This document shows, one piece after another, positions 1-11,313 of a DNA stretch of 64,000 nucleotides. The notes beneath the pieces were generated by a model. The model was not told the origin of the DNA and did no database searches. It was given only the letters and a program-made list of their open reading frames with translations. The position numbers and the translations under genes are program-made. The DNA is from Branchipolynoe longqiensis. Its lineage: Eukaryota > Annelida > Polychaeta > Phyllodocida > Polynoidae. The stretch lies in contig CM059193.1 of assembly GCA_030323885.1 (NCBI GenBank), forward strand, positions 59,788,042 to 59,852,041, written 5' to 3'. Within the stretch, counting starts at the first letter, position 1; every line of letters begins with the position of its first letter.

Positions 1-182
1 GACAGTATTAACACCACACCAAAAAAAGGAAAACAAAAAGAAGCCACATTGAACAACACATGTACATTCAGAAGGGCGGCTTTAGGGTATAACCTCAGCT
101 GATTCGCCCACAAATGTTCAAAGGTCAAAGAAATTACTCACCCGTGACGCACACGCCAACCATACGTCGCACAATTTTTCCC

Positions 183-538
183 TTAAAGTTGCATAGTCCG
201 ATGAAATATGAAATTTTCAAAACGAAAACAATTATCTAGATTTGATCTTTACATATCTACCTTAAATACTGATGTACTTATTGAACATTTGTTTCTGCAT
301 GGAAGGGAATACTGAGTCAATTTAACAGAGCCTGTTACTGCAGAGGTCTATGGTGTCAGAGTTTTGGGAAGCTTGCCAAAACTAATTTTGCATGTTTGCA
401 CTTCAAATATCTCAAAAGTTTACCATTTAATATAAAAGTAACTTTAAACTAATGTAAAGTAGATACTAGTGATTGATCTAATATATTTATCTCAGGAAAA
501 TTACAGAAACTCAAAACCATCGGACTATGCAACTTTAA
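183..538. mobile_element. M1 MITE, full copy with perfect 21-bp terminal inverted repeats
   Basis: The sequence begins TTAAAGTTGCATAGTCCGAT and ends with its exact reverse complement, giving a perfect 21-bp inverted repeat around about 310 bp of AT-rich non-coding DNA. TTAA at both edges suggests a TTAA target duplication, as made by piggyBac-like or Kolobok-like transposases. No transposase is encoded, so it is non-autonomous. A second full copy is at 45705-46053, with partial copies near 4460, 5190, 30760 and 41880. Confidence 0.8.
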
Positions 539-618
539 GCACGTGTGCATACACATGTATTGACACCAATAACTACAGTGTGCTACCACTGTGGACAGTC
601 ACACTACTGTGATAGGGG

Positions 619-800
619 AGGCTAAGTGATGTCATGGTTAGCACACTGGCCCGGAATCCAAAGAGATGTGGATTCGAGTCCCACTCTAGGCTCAATATTT
701 CCCATTTTAATCACCCCTACGACAATAATCATCGGCAACAGGATAAGTGGATGAGTGGACAATTTTGAATTGAGTTGACTTTTATTTAACCCCATGTATG
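619..800 (+). mobile_element. SINE-A copy
   Basis: A tRNA-like head contains an A-box-like stretch (tggttagcacactggcc) and a B box (gattcgagtccc), followed by the tail seen in other copies (ctctaggctcaatatttccc). The closest complete copy in the window is at 4588. The head resembles tRNA-Gln/Glu. It is a degraded SINE and not a working tRNA, because the acceptor stem runs into SINE tail. Confidence 0.7.
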
Positions 801-1368
801 TTGACAAGGTATCTCAAAGATACATAACTTTAATATCTCTGTAATTGTATTTGCACTTTGTTTAATAAGAAACAAAAAAAACCTCTGCTTACATTGAGAG
901 TTCATGGGGAAATTTGTAGTTGAAATAGGTTCGTACACCTCTCAATCAGCAACGCTCAGCACACACACACATACCGGATGTGTTGTGACGTCACACTTCC
1001 GGTTGTCACCCTGCTTAGCGCCACGTCAATTCCCCAAGAATTTCTTTCCACATTTGAGCAAGCAACCAACACTGTCAAATAAAATAAATCGATTTTTTAA
1101 AACATAACCCTCCGAGGTACAAAACAACTCCATACTCTTTAGGGCTGGGGTGCACATTTGGAAGAAAGCAATTACACATCGAATTTAATCTCAACTATTT
1201 TCGTGAAAAAGTAGAGATTAAGAACAAGTGAAAATAAACAATGGGGAACATAAGAATTGATGCAATTAACTTGACTGCCTCGGCAAGTAATTCTACGTCA
1301 AGAAATCATTCGAAGGCCTTAATTAGGAAGCTTCAATTCAAAAGTAGGGGACACAGTGCTACTGGTAA
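801..1368. other. unannotated AT-rich spacer
   Basis: No gene or clear repeat was seen. A short CA run followed by a CRE-like palindrome (tgacgtca) lies near 986-993. It has no gene context, so I do not call a promoter. Confidence 0.4.
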
Positions 1369-2066
1369 AGCCCCAGTCACACATACCGGGCGAGCCCCAG
1401 ACCGCCATCCGGGGTGGTCCCCTCCTGATCCCTCCTGATCCGGCCTGATCCTTGGCTCGTCCAGCGCTGTACGGGCTCAGCCCCGGATGTTTTAAAATAT
1501 TTAAAACATCCGGGGGGGTCCGGGGGATTTTGTGATCCGGGCTCAATCTGGCATGATCTGGGGTGGTCCGGGGGTGGTCTGGGGGTGGTCCGGGGGTGGT
1601 CCGGGGGGGGTCTGGGTAATTTGGGGGTGGTCCGGGGTGGACCGGGGCTGTCCAGGGGTGGTCCAGGACTACCCCCGGCCTAGCCACGGACCACTCCCAG
1701 ACTGTCTGGGGGTGATCTGGGATAGGCTGGGGGTGGTCCGGGGCAGTCCGGGGGTTTGTCCAGCCTCATCCGGGTTATTCAGGGGCCGGTCCGGCCCAGT
1801 CCGGGCTCGTCCAGGGCCATTCTGGGGGGAGTCCGGGGGGTGGTCTGGGGCGGTCCGGGGCAGTCCGGGGCGGTCCGAGGCAGTTCGGGGCAGTCCGGGG
1901 CAGTCCGGCCTTTGGTCCGGGGCTCGTCCAGGAAGGTGTGACTGCGAGGCAAAAATCGACGAAAACAGCGATTTTATCCATGGCGGTCCAGGACAGTCCG
2001 GGCCGTTGGTCCGTGGGTGGTCCGGCTCAAAATCCGGAGCTCGTCCGGCTATGTGTGATTGGGGCT
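1369..2066. mobile_element. F1 foldback-like element with ggtccgggg arms
   Basis: The left end reads agccccagtcacacata, and the right end is its near reverse complement (tatgtgtgattggggct) followed by TTAA. The interior is a degenerate array of words such as ggtccgggg. A long palindrome is centred near 1497 (ggatgttttaaa facing tttaaaacatcc). A second, internal right-end-like sequence lies at 1923-1950. Open frames here follow the word array and are not genes. The ends match the gccctgtcacac ends of F4-F8. Confidence 0.65.
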
Positions 2067-2344
2067 TAAAGTCATTCAATAATGAGGTAAAATACCCAAG
2101 TGGTGTTGCACATGTGCAGTGGCTAATTTCACGTTGGTACGCAGGCACTAAGGGTAAAGACTCTCGGTTCCTCATCACGGGAGTGGGTATGATGAATAAT
2201 GATTCAATTTGGGATGTTATTTGCAAATTCACTAAAATTAGTGTCTGGAAATTTACAAGTTTACGCATGAATGAATATTGTAATACTTGCTAATGAATAA
2301 ATATAATAGAATGTGTCTTTAAAGGTCATCTATTTATGCACATA

Positions 2345-2355
2345 TAAGCGTATGA

Positions 2356-2386
<31 letters not shown>

Positions 2387-2455
2387 CATATACACATGTA
2401 TACATATATACATATATACATATATACACATACATATATACATGTATACAGATTG
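2345..2455. repeat. TA/ATAC microsatellite
   Basis: Alternating atat and atacatat tracts. Simple sequence only. Confidence 0.9.
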
Positions 2456-2560
2456 ATTGATTGATTGGTGGTTGCTTTACGCTGTGTCTGCAGCATAGGC
2501 CATATTCACGGCGATCATATACACAATCCGTCCTGCTGAGAGGGAGCGGTAGTGGTAGTG
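2453..2560 (+). repeat. short dispersed repeat
   Basis: A gattgattgattggtggt start followed by gctttacgctgtgtctgcagc recurs in a related form at 22385-22435 (gattgattgcttgattgctc, then cgccgtgtcagcagc). Family unknown. It may be a SINE fragment. Confidence 0.35.
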
Positions 2561-2737
2561 ACCAGGCGCAGCTGGTATCATGCGGTCATGAGCTGCTCAC
2601 AGGTGGCAGTGCAGTGGAGAATGAAGGAACTAACCTAGTCCTAAGGTAGTAATAGGTCAGTGACATTAGGGTATAGAGTAAGTAAGGGAGAGAACTGCTA
2701 GGGGGTAGTGTCCTTGTTTATATTCCCATAATAGATT

Positions 2738-3302
2738 ATAGAGCACATATACATGTATACATATATGCATATATACATACATACATACATACATATATAC
2801 ATATATACATACACATATATACATATGCACATATCTACATATATACATATATATATATATACATATATGCATATATGCATATATGCATATATACATATAT
2901 ACATATATATACATATATACATACATGCATATATACATGTACACATATATACATACACACATACACATATATACATATGTACACATACACATATACATAT
3001 ATATGTACATGCATATGCACATATATACATACATACATATATACATATCTACATGTATACATACATATACATACATACATATATACATATATACAAATAC
3101 ATATATACATATATACATATATACATACATACATAATGTATACATATATACATATTTGCATATATACACATATACACATATACACATATACACATATACA
3201 CATATACACATATACACATATACACATATACACATATACACATACACACATGCACACATACACACATACACACATATATACATATATATACATATATATG
3301 TA
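2738..3302. repeat. CATATA/ACATAT microsatellite array
   Basis: About 565 bp of catata, tacata and acacat words. Both strands are open for long stretches only because the short unit lacks stops in some frames (Tyr-Ile-His or Cys-Met-Tyr strings). No protein is implied. Confidence 0.92.
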
Positions 3303-3790
3303 AACTTCGCAATGACGACGACGTCCACTGTCAGGTACGGGCGAGTATGTCTGACCCCGATCTTCGTGCGTACCTCAGCCTGTAACCATAGAAACATGCA
3401 CGATGCCGCCTTTGTGTAGGAATAAGAGTTCTGACTGATGTCAGCCAGTCACTTGAGCTGCCTTCTCTTTAAACCGCTCCAAGATGGCCACAACACAACG
3501 ATGTTGTTCTATGCACGTAGAGACACGCCAACACATATTTCAGTTTTACTCTATCCACTTTGATATTTCAAACCCGAACCTATAGTCCGCTTGATATTTC
3601 TATATTTTAATCGGATTCAATGGCCGAATGAGTCGCGTGTGATTCTTGCTTCGTGGGAGGTAGTGGCTTTCTCCAAGCAAGGATTCTCAAATGAATTCAA
3701 TCCAACCCTATTTTGTTGTTGTCTTTATTGCCTTGTTAAAGGCTGGCGAAATCGATAATATTATTATTGTCGATACTTAGCTTGACGATC
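3303..3790. other. no feature recognised
   Basis: Unique-looking sequence. No open frame, RNA or repeat partner within the window was seen. Confidence 0.4.
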
Positions 3791-3794
3791 AGCT

Positions 3795-3960
3795 CCAATT
3801 AAAAAAATATGGGTTCGAGTCCAGCTCTAGGCGCAATGTTTTTTATTTTGATCACCATTTACAATGCTGGTGTCATGGCCAGGATCCTATAGCACCGACA
3901 TGGTGAATGATTGTTGAATAACCCAAATGAGGAAAACAAATTGGATGTGTCTTACTTAGT
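3795..3960 (+). mobile_element. SINE-A fragment
   Basis: Starts within the tRNA-like head (gggttcgagtccagctctag) and continues into the SINE-A tail (gcgcaatgttttttattttg, then a gatcacc element). The 5' part of the head is missing. Confidence 0.6.
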
Positions 3961-4020
3961 CAATAAACTGTAATGTTGTATAATATTTTCTAAACAGAAC
4001 AATTTCTCTAAATTCTAGAC

Positions 4021-4372
4021 CAGATGGGGTGGCTGAATGAGTAGAGCGTCAGTCTCCTGTTTTGGGAGATCAGAAGATCCAACCAAACCCATGAGTTTGT
4101 AGGTTTGAAAGCTGGTCGAGTCAAACCAATGACTTCAAAATTGATACTTGTCGCTTCCTAGCCTGGCGCTCGGCATTATTATAATACGGCAAGGACTGGT
4201 TGGATCAGTGTCAGGATAATATGACTGACGGGGATATCAGGTCATGGTGCTGGCAGCCTGGTGAGCCCGTGGTGCAGCACTATAATGTTGCCATGAGTGC
4301 GTACTGTCACAAGTTGGTGCCCGTCCTGATATTACCTTAGATGTTGCTATGATGCAAAACAACAACAAACAA
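4021..4372 (+). mobile_element. SINE-B, near full length
   Basis: The tRNA-like head (ggtggctgaatgagtagagc, B-box region ggtttgaaagctggtcgag) is followed by the body (gtcgcttcctagcctggcgc, gtgtcaggataatatgac, gtgcagcactataatgttgc) and a 3' tail ending in aacaacaaacaaac. This tail is typical of the family here and implies LINE-mediated retroposition. Confidence 0.75.
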
Positions 4373-4517
4373 ACACCTCTAAATTTGATTCAACGCATTA
4401 AGCAGTTCTTGCTGGATATAAGCAAATATTAGTAAATCCATCTAATCAATCGTCTTACCGTGGAAGGTTATGGTGTCAGAATTTGATGGTGAATGCCAAA
4501 ATTAATCCAACATATTG

Positions 4518-4975
4518 TAGTGGCCTGCACTGACCTCTCAGGCAAGTAACCACATAGACAGGTACACAAGGGTAGTGTGGTGATATCAGGGAGCCTAGGT
4601 GGTGTAATGGTTAGCACACTGGCCCAGAATGCAAAGAGATGTGGGTTCGAGTCCCACTCTAGGCTCAATATTTCCCATTTTCATCACCCCCACGACACTG
4701 GTTGCCGTGACCATGATCCTGCACAAGCTATGCGCTGTATGGTCGTTGAACCTACCCTGTGTATGTATGTGTTAGTGCATTGCCTGTATGTATGTAATTG
4801 TAAGTATTAAAAGGCTTACAATTCCAGGGGGACGAGTGTAGTTGCCTGCACTGACCTCTCAGGCAAGTAACCACATAGATAGATAGGCGTGGGTACTGTG
4901 GTGATGTCAGGGAGCCTAGGGCTCATCACCCCCATGACAATATATTAGTATAAAGTTACCCTAACCATGACACTG
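4518..4975 (+). mobile_element. SINE-A, complete copy plus partial second unit
   Basis: The best SINE-A copy. The tRNA-like head at 4590-4665 begins gggagcctaggtggtgtaat and contains the B box gggttcgagtccc; the tail follows (gctcaatatttcccatttt and on). The segment cctgcactgacctctcaggc occurs before the head (about 4523) and again after the tail (about 4845), where a second shortened unit starts. This suggests a head-to-tail dimer with a period of about 320 bp. Confidence 0.7.
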
Positions 4976-5102
4976 ACAATACAAAAGTTACACCCTGTTC
5001 TACGTCAATGCTGTTGGGTAACAGCACTAGTCTTCTTTTTTCTTCCTTGTGTCCTTGCATCAAACTCTTGTTGATTTTAGACTAATAGTCATGTGAATGA
5101 AT

Positions 5103-5195
5103 GTTACATAACATGGCCGGAAGACCAGTGCCTCGGCGCTGAAAAAATACTTGTATTCACTGAATAAAATCATCATTTACCAAGATAAAAATAAA
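5103..5195 (+). repeat. M8 dispersed repeat copy
   Basis: The core ccggaagaccagtgcctcgg, then cgctgaaaaaat and a taaa-rich end. Related copies lie at 16737 and 61187. Family unknown. Confidence 0.55.
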
Positions 5196-5384
5196 AAGTT
5201 TGCATTTCAAATATCTCCAAATTAGCCAATGTAAAATTGAACTTACTTGAAGTTTAAGTTAGGTAGACTATCTCGATCAATATGTCTTTATAAAAATAAA
5301 GTGAGATAGATTATAACGATCAAGCTGTCGATAAGAAGTGACAGAAAATCAAGACCATTGAACTATTCAATTTTAGAGATGGCT
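5190..5384 (+). mobile_element. M1 MITE, 3' half
   Basis: Shares the internal M1 stretch (gcatttcaaatatctc, then agttaggtagac) and a decayed right inverted repeat (ccattgaactattcaatttt). The left half is missing. Confidence 0.5.
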
Positions 5385-5395
5385 ACATGTTTAAA

Positions 5396-5794
5396 GCGGC
5401 TTTCACACCTCGCCGGATTGAGCAATGGACAGAATTCCCTAGTTTGTTGGTGTAAAGTATCAAAATGTGTTAAAATGTGTCAAAATGTTGCGCTATCGGG
5501 TCAATGGCTGCTGGACGAACGGACATGAAACGGACATGAAATGGACATGACACAGACATGAAACGGACATGAAACGGGCATGAAACGGGCATGAAACGGA
5601 CATGAAACGGACATGAAACGGACATGAACGGATAGCCAAAGGACGAAACAAACTCAAACCGGACAAGAACCGTATACGTCAATCCAGTGGCATCCGTTCC
5701 TAGTTTTGTGCATGATCAAAACTTGTACTTACACAAACCGGACTTTGTTCGGTTTCTTTCCGTTTCCCCGAATCCATCGAGGTGCAACAGCTGC
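5396..5794. mobile_element. F2 foldback-like element with ggacatgaaac arms
   Basis: Degraded inverted ends: gcggctttcacacctcgccg on the left and, on the opposite strand at the right, gcagctgttgcacctcgatg. TTAA lies just outside both ends. The arm at 5515-5632 is a run of about 11 ggacatgaaac units. An imperfect CATG-centred palindrome at 5702-5723 (agttttgtgcatgatcaaaa) matches the core palindrome of F4, F6, F7 and F8. Confidence 0.6.
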
Positions 5795-5923
5795 TTAATG
5801 AATGAGGATTAAAACAGACGCCACGTTTGCAGGAAATATGACATGGATTAAATACTACATAAATAGAGGAATATCCATCCAAACTTTATACATTCATGCG
5901 GAGAGGTGTGGTCAGTTGGGGGC

Positions 5924-5943
5924 GGGGGGGGGGGGGGGGGGGG
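5924..5943 (+). repeat. G20 homopolymer
   Basis: Twenty consecutive G inside a G-rich stretch. It may form a quadruplex and may be mis-sized by sequencing. Confidence 0.85.
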
Positions 5944-6322
5944 CTGGGTGGAGTTGGGCGGGGTGCTGGTAGGCGTTAGTGGTGAATTGGTATTGTTTGC
6001 ACTGTGTGTCTGTATCAGGTACATTATAAGATGTGTTATGCAGACCGCTACCCATATATGAGAGAATGCCATGTCAGGCTAGGATATAATGCATACAGAC
6101 CAGGATGGAACTTAGAAAGCTGGGACGAGGGACTAGAAACACGCCAGGCCCAGCCCCGACACCAGCACCACATGCAAAGCCAAGAAACCTAAATACCCAC
6201 AGCTACCAGGAATGCCCACCAGAGGGCACTAGTGGAGAAGGCCTCTAATGACGACTGACGCTAGTGAGGACGCATGAGCGTTCCCATACCGGAAGCGCTC
6301 CGAGATCTCGTGTTCAGAAGGC

Positions 6323-6815
6323 CCGGTGTTGCGGTTTGCCAGGCACACCAGTTTGCTAGGGACACATCCATTCAAATGCATTGTTAACGGCCATGAGCAA
6401 CTCTTCATACAGAAGAAATCAAATATCTCTCAACTTACACCATCTAGAAACAAATCGCTTGGTACACATATAGAAAACATCTTTACCATAAAGATTATAT
6501 TAAAGTTATAAGGTTAGGGTTCTTGATTTCTATTAATTTTGAATAAAACTAACGTTTTGCACTGCGCATACCGTCAAACTCAAGGCATTGTCAATGGTCG
6601 TGAGCAATGTTTATACAGAAAATACAGAAAAAGTGAAATATCTCTAAAACCACACCACATAGAAACAAATCGTTTGGTACACATATAGAAAACAACTTTA
6701 CCAAAAACATTATATTAAATTTATAAAGTTAGTGACGATGCTGTTCGATTTTGACGCATGTGCAGAAGCGATGTGTCCCTGGCAAACTGGTGTCCCTCGG
6801 AAACTGCAACACCGG
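6323..6815. mobile_element. M4 inverted-repeat element (about 490 bp)
   Basis: The left end ggtgttgcggtttgccaggc and the reversed right end ggtgttgcagtttccgaggg are parts of roughly 44-bp inverted repeats that both contain gacaccagtttgc-like sequence. The interior carries two diverged direct copies of a segment with the words gagcaa, catacagaa and aatatctctcaa (about 6375 and 6590). No coding capacity. Another copy starts at 63929 and runs off the window. Confidence 0.65.
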
Positions 6816-7060
6816 TTTCCATATGTTGTGCATGCGCAGTAAGAACGTCTGTTTACAGTTACTGTAGTGGATGGACTTGTCTCCGGCAATGTGGGACTTG
6901 CAGCTGAGTTCATCTCAGAACAATATTTACATAATGACGTCATGATAGAAATATTGCTAAGTTACAAGTGTGTGCGGAATCCCTGTGTGCGGAATGCACT
7001 GTATCTACTGATAATAGGAATATAAAACCTGCATCCTGATGACAATTATTTTTGTTGGTG

Positions 7061-7216
7061 GTACATTAGGTGTTTAAGCAGGGGAAATTTCAATCGCAGA
7101 CGACTGGTCTCCCTCATTCCACTGCTCCTTGCCCTATCCTAGTAATGCCAAGCGTCTGGTTAGGAAGCGACAAGTATACATCTTTACGTCATTGGTTTGA
7201 CTCGACCAGGATTTAG
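7061..7216 (-). mobile_element. SINE-C fragment
   Basis: Read on the minus strand it ends in the SINE-C tail (aatttcccctgcttaaacac). It contains the shared B/C body (gtcgcttcctaaccagacgc) and breaks off inside the head at ctggtcgagtc, where a SINE-A fragment abuts it. Confidence 0.65.
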
Positions 7217-7224
7217 CTAGCATG

Positions 7225-7375
7225 ATGAAAATGGGACATATTGTGCCTAGAGTGGGATTCGAACCCACATTAATTGAAATTCGAGGGCTAGCGCCATAAT
7301 CATAAGCTCTGTAGGTTTCCTGATGCAATCGCCACATCCACGCCAACCTATCTATCTGGCTCATTGTCTAAGAAC
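7225..7375 (-). mobile_element. SINE-A fragment
   Basis: Reverse-strand SINE-A head with B box (gtgggttcgaatcccactct) flanked by diverged head sequence. Confidence 0.5.
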
Positions 7376-7438
7376 AGGACAGACTACTACACACATCACC
7401 CTGGAATTATAACTTTTTTAAATGGTTTACGTCCTTCA

Positions 7439-8045
7439 GGTCCTTAGCACTTAGTATACAATCATGTAGATTGTTCAGGATCCTGGTCACAGCACCAGTA
7501 TCATGGGGGTGATTAGATAAAAGATTCACCCGGTACTTCTAGTACATGGGTGAACGACAACGTAGTGTAAATACGGGCGAAAATAGCTCTAGCATGGAAC
7601 ATGAAGTAGAATGCCTGGCTCCAGTGTCAAATGGTTACTTATATCGGCACAGAGTTGGTGACATGGGAGAGAATGCAAAAAGACAAGATGGCGGCCATAG
7701 AACGCCGTCGATTTCACTTTTAAGTCTAATTAAACCAGTTGTTTTATTATATTTTTCAACTCAAAGGTAGCGGGGAAATATGAAGACATATACAAAGAAT
7801 AAATGTTGCTTCTTAGATTGTGAAATTAGGCTCTCATTTCATCAACCCGCTTTTTCGACCGTTTTTATATAAGGCTGGTCTTCACCCATGTACTACGAAT
7901 ACCGGGTGAATCCTTTATATAGGGGGTGATTAGAAGGGGGACTATTGTGCCAAGAATTGGTTTCGAACCTGCATCTTTTAACATGCTGGGGCTGGTGGCC
8001 TAACCGTTAGCCTATCTAGACTCCACGGTGCAATCACTTATGCGA
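7439..8045 (-). mobile_element. SINE-A copy interrupted by M9
   Basis: The tail half is at 7439-7517 and the head half, with the B-box-like ggttcgaaacc region on the minus strand, is at 7922-8045. M9 sits between them. The 13-bp word gggggtgattaga occurs on both sides of the insertion, and related SINE-A copies have a matching gggggtgat only once. Confidence 0.6.
7518..7921. mobile_element. M9 inverted-repeat element (404 bp)
   Basis: Ends are inverted repeats of about 30 bp, left taaaagattcacccggta and reversed right tataaaggattcacccggta, both continuing into agtacatgggtgaa. It sits inside a SINE-A copy and is flanked by a 13-bp direct repeat (7505-7517 and 7922-7934). The short internal frame is not recognisable as a transposase. 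Confidence 0.65.
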
Positions 8046-8235
8046 TCCTGTCTTTTTGTATGGCTTCTTGCCTGGGAGTCTGGGACATCGAGTGTTTTGT
8101 GCAGACTGCTACAATAATGTAAATTTAATAGAGAGCCCCCAACGGCGAGCGGCATTCTACGGCATCATCCCGATGTTATAGATAAGTGCCGCATACTGCA
8201 TAATTAATTATGTGAATATGAACAATGTGTATAAT

Positions 8236-8938
8236 TGTCTTGAATGAGCGAGGTCGCTCATTCGGTGTCATTGCTGGACAAGGCAGGCTCAAGGCCGAAG
8301 CCCTCCCCTCTGCGACTACTGTGGTGGTGGGGGAGGGGGGGGGAGTGAGTGATGCGGGGAGGGGGGGAGAGGGGGGGAAGCCATCTTCCCCCCTCCAGCC
8401 TATATAACAACTCCTGCCAGCCATCACGGCCAGGCACTATCCAGGTGTCTTCCGGAGCCACCGAAGCTCTATATCGCTATATCGCAGTCTTCTCCAAACG
8501 CCCGCACTGACCACTTCCCACCTTCACTTTTACGCACCCACCACACCTGCAGTTGATTGTTCCCACAACAATCAACAAAACCAAAAACCAATCAAGCATT
8601 TCAACTAAAAAATAAAGAATACCATCTAATGAGCGACTGACACCCACGCAGTTGACAGATCACACCTACTTAAATGTCACATTTCTGATAAGTTACACTC
8701 TACTGTTATCTCATATTTGTATCATTAACTATTGCTATTGTACTTTAACAAGATTGATTACTCGTTTGTTAAATCGTTCCCATGACTCATATGCCCTCAT
8801 TACATTTCATTTTCCCTTCTTGCCCGATGATTCACTTCTTGCCCGATGATACACAGTCAATGTACATGCCGCCGGGCGGGCAGCGCCCGAATAAAAGCCT
8901 TGATTAACCCACTCATGCTTCTGAGTCACCTGTGTCCG
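8236..8938 (+). mobile_element. possible solo LTR
   Basis: A G-rich upstream block is followed by a TATA-like box (cctatataac, about 8399). About 490 bp later comes a poly-A signal (gaataaaagcc, about 8890) and a short downstream stretch. This order resembles U3-R-U5 of an LTR. The layout is similar to that at 23369-23807. Exact ends and a target duplication were not resolved. A cryptic host promoter is an alternative. Confidence 0.3.
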
Positions 8939-9124
8939 TGAGCAATGCCACCTCTATTATGTATCTGTTTCTGATGCTGAATAGCACCAATTCACAGGCA
9001 GCGTATCTGGCCAGTGGCGCCACCACAGGTCACTAACTAAACTCTGACTATATTTGCGGCGCGGTAACTGAACTGGGTGTGAGGATTGGTGTCCTCTTGC
9101 TCAACGGATGATGGCGGAACTGAG

Positions 9125-9440
9125 AGAAGGGTAATTCAATTCAATTCAATTCTTTATTTCAGACTTAGGATTATGGTAGTTACATAATTTGGTCCATAGG
9201 AGGGAGACATACAAATAAATGTGAATAAGATATAAGTAATAGTATGAATAATGCCATACTAACCAATATCAAAATGTTGGTCTACATACAGTAGTTTGTA
9301 CCAATGCCTCCATATGGCAGACGTAAATCTGAGATCAATCTCTTCTCTTTTCACAACTCCCCGTATTATTGTATTTCCCTGACCTGTCAAGTCTAGTAAT
9401 AAATTTAAATATTAGATTCCTAATAACAGCCTAGAAGGCT
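9125..9440 (-). mobile_element. probable non-LTR retrotransposon or SINE 3' end with (GAATT)n tail
   Basis: On the minus strand the sequence ends ctgaaataaagaattgaatt and then repeats gaatt. A poly-A-like signal next to a short simple tail is usual for LINE 3' ends. No coding sequence remains, and the 5' boundary is a guess. Confidence 0.4.
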
Positions 9441-9810
9441 GGCACATCCATATTGGGAAATAGCTGACTAGCACTGTGATACCTCTGTAGACAGAGTAAT
9501 ATCAAAGTGACAATTAGTGATATTATTGGTGTATTAAATGCACAACCCACAAGTAGCTGATTCGATATGGAATGGCTTGACAAGGTCATATGGGTATCAA
9601 ACATAGTGATTACACATTTTGTTTGGGGGTGGGGGGGGGCAGAGATGCATCCCCAATAAACGGCAGTGCGGGGTGGATGTGGAGCTGACTCGATAAGAAA
9701 TACCGATGGCTGGTGGCAGCCGGGCTTATATATAGCAGACAAGTGCATTGGGGTGGAGGGTCATCCCACCATGACTCGGATGGACACGGGGGGAACAAAA
9801 AGAAAAGCTT
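9441..9810. other. no feature recognised
   Basis: No convincing gene. Short frames here show no family motif. A G-rich run lies near 9626. Confidence 0.35.
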
Positions 9811-10140
9811 GTTTTATGTACCGACAACTCTAGATCACATTGATTTTCATAATAATGGTTATTGGACGTCAAATTTATGGTCATTTTGAGATATTTCTTA
9901 GGAGGAAACCCGCTGCTGCCATTTAGGCTACTCTTTCTGATAACCAGCAAGGGGTCTTTCATATGCACTTTCCCACAGCCAGGGCAGCACATACCAGAGC
10001 CTTTGATGGACCAATTTTGGGACACTGGTTGGAACGGAAAATAGCGCAAGCTGCAAATGGGTCCACTGAGCTGGATCGATCGGATGACCGACACCTTCAC
10101 AGGTGGACACTCTACCGCATGTGCTACGTCCCACTCCCCC
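9811..10140 (-). mobile_element. SINE-D copy
   Basis: On the minus strand it reads from the head (gggacgtagcacatgcggta) through the conserved body (ctgtgggaaagtgcatatga, ccccttgctggttatcagaa) to a tail of the aacataaaac type. It resembles a mollusc SINE type by memory. Related copies lie at 28085, 31886, 35017 and 50536. Confidence 0.7.
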
Positions 10141-10440
10141 CCCCCCTGACATGGGGGAAGAAGCCCGTCCAACCATGAGGTGATGAGGGTGGTGGCCTGT
10201 GGGGAACCATTCCACTCAAAATAAAGACAATGCTAACATTGTGACCAATCAATATGGTCCCTCAACCATCAACTTAAATCATAATCACCTATTCATCTAG
10301 ATTCATTAATTTACCATCCATATTATTGGTGCAGCAATATCACCAGTTCAGATTATGTACAGCAAAGGAAGGAACAAATATAAGATATAGCAGAAATGCT
10401 AACTGCATTATCAGACAGGATCACATTACTACCATTTATC

Positions 10441-10940
10441 ATTACCCAACCCATCACATACACTCATCATCATCATCATCACCATCATGCTGTCAGTCGC
10501 GATGCGACAAAGACTGCTTTCATTACTTGACTGCCGCTCCCCATTTAGCTCTCTGCTGTGAGAGTTGCGTCCATGAGTCGGTCTTAATGTCTCTCAGCTT
10601 CAGGTTTCTCTTGATGCTACATTTCATGAAAGCTGCCTGCAAAAGTGTTGAAGTGCTGCTGGCTTTTGCAAGTTACCAGCAGCACTCTCTCAGGGAGCAA
10701 ATAGAGGTTTCACACCGGCAAGAACATGTCAACACAGGCGCAAAACTATTTGTCCCTGCAGTGGCTGGTCAGGAGATGTTGGGAGTTCCATAAATCAACC
10801 CCAATGCTGCCACAGTGACATGGTTTTCTGTTCAGGGTTTGCTCCCTTAGCCTTTGGTTCTGTCAAGAACCTGTACCACAAGGCAGTGGTTTACAACTCT
10901 GCATGGCATGGGCATCAAACTCCCTGAGGTATTGCTATAC
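10441..10940 (-). mobile_element. RTE-tail repeat (non-autonomous LINE 3' end derivative)
   Basis: On the minus strand the 3' part encodes a peptide with RNLKLRDIKTDSW and LSQQRAKW, typical of the C-terminus of some non-LTR polymerases, then a stop, a short UTR and a (GAT)n tail at 10468-10487. The upstream part (about 10625-10940) recurs at 20776 and 39745, so it is part of a shared shortened repeat rather than full polymerase. I assign it to an RTE-like LINE on tail type, with moderate confidence. Confidence 0.55.
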
Positions 10941-11155
10941 CTGCAATACCTGCATACCACTGCGGGTGGCGTTAAGGTGGGGGTGAGGTGGGGGTGTGGT
11001 TGGGGGTTGTAATATCAACAAAGTTTATGCAGTGACCCACCATCTTAGCCCATAACGTTGAACTTATTATGGCTAACCCACTAACACACTAACCTCCTTC
11101 ATAATCTACTAATATGCCCTACCTAAATATCCGCTTATCTACCTATTTACAATGT

Positions 11156-11277
11156 AATTGAAAACAGAACGAGACAGTAGTATAAAGTGGCAATTTAATT
11201 CTTTCTAATTAGCTTGTTACATTACTCTTGATGATGACAATGACCTTAGATATTTCAAGGATTACAGGCACTTAACC
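11156..11277 (-). repeat. DIRS-like split repeat, B2 copy (122 bp)
   Basis: Identical to 11668-11789. It starts with AAT, which would be the crossover core, and forms the element's outer 3' end in sense orientation. Confidence 0.9.
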
Positions 11278-11313
11278 CTATCGGTACATCATACTAGTTG
11301 GGTGGGTGGGAGG

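Noticed and set aside
984..996. CRE-type promoter element
   Set aside because: A single tgacgtca word without a TATA box or transcript evidence.
2666..3419. Long Tyr/Ile/Cys/Met-rich open frames on both strands
   Set aside because: They arise from the CATATA microsatellite; all frames lack stops because of the repeated word.
4590..4665. tRNA-Gln/Glu gene
   Set aside because: A and B boxes are present, but the same head occurs in many copies followed by a SINE tail, and the anticodon arm is not convincing.
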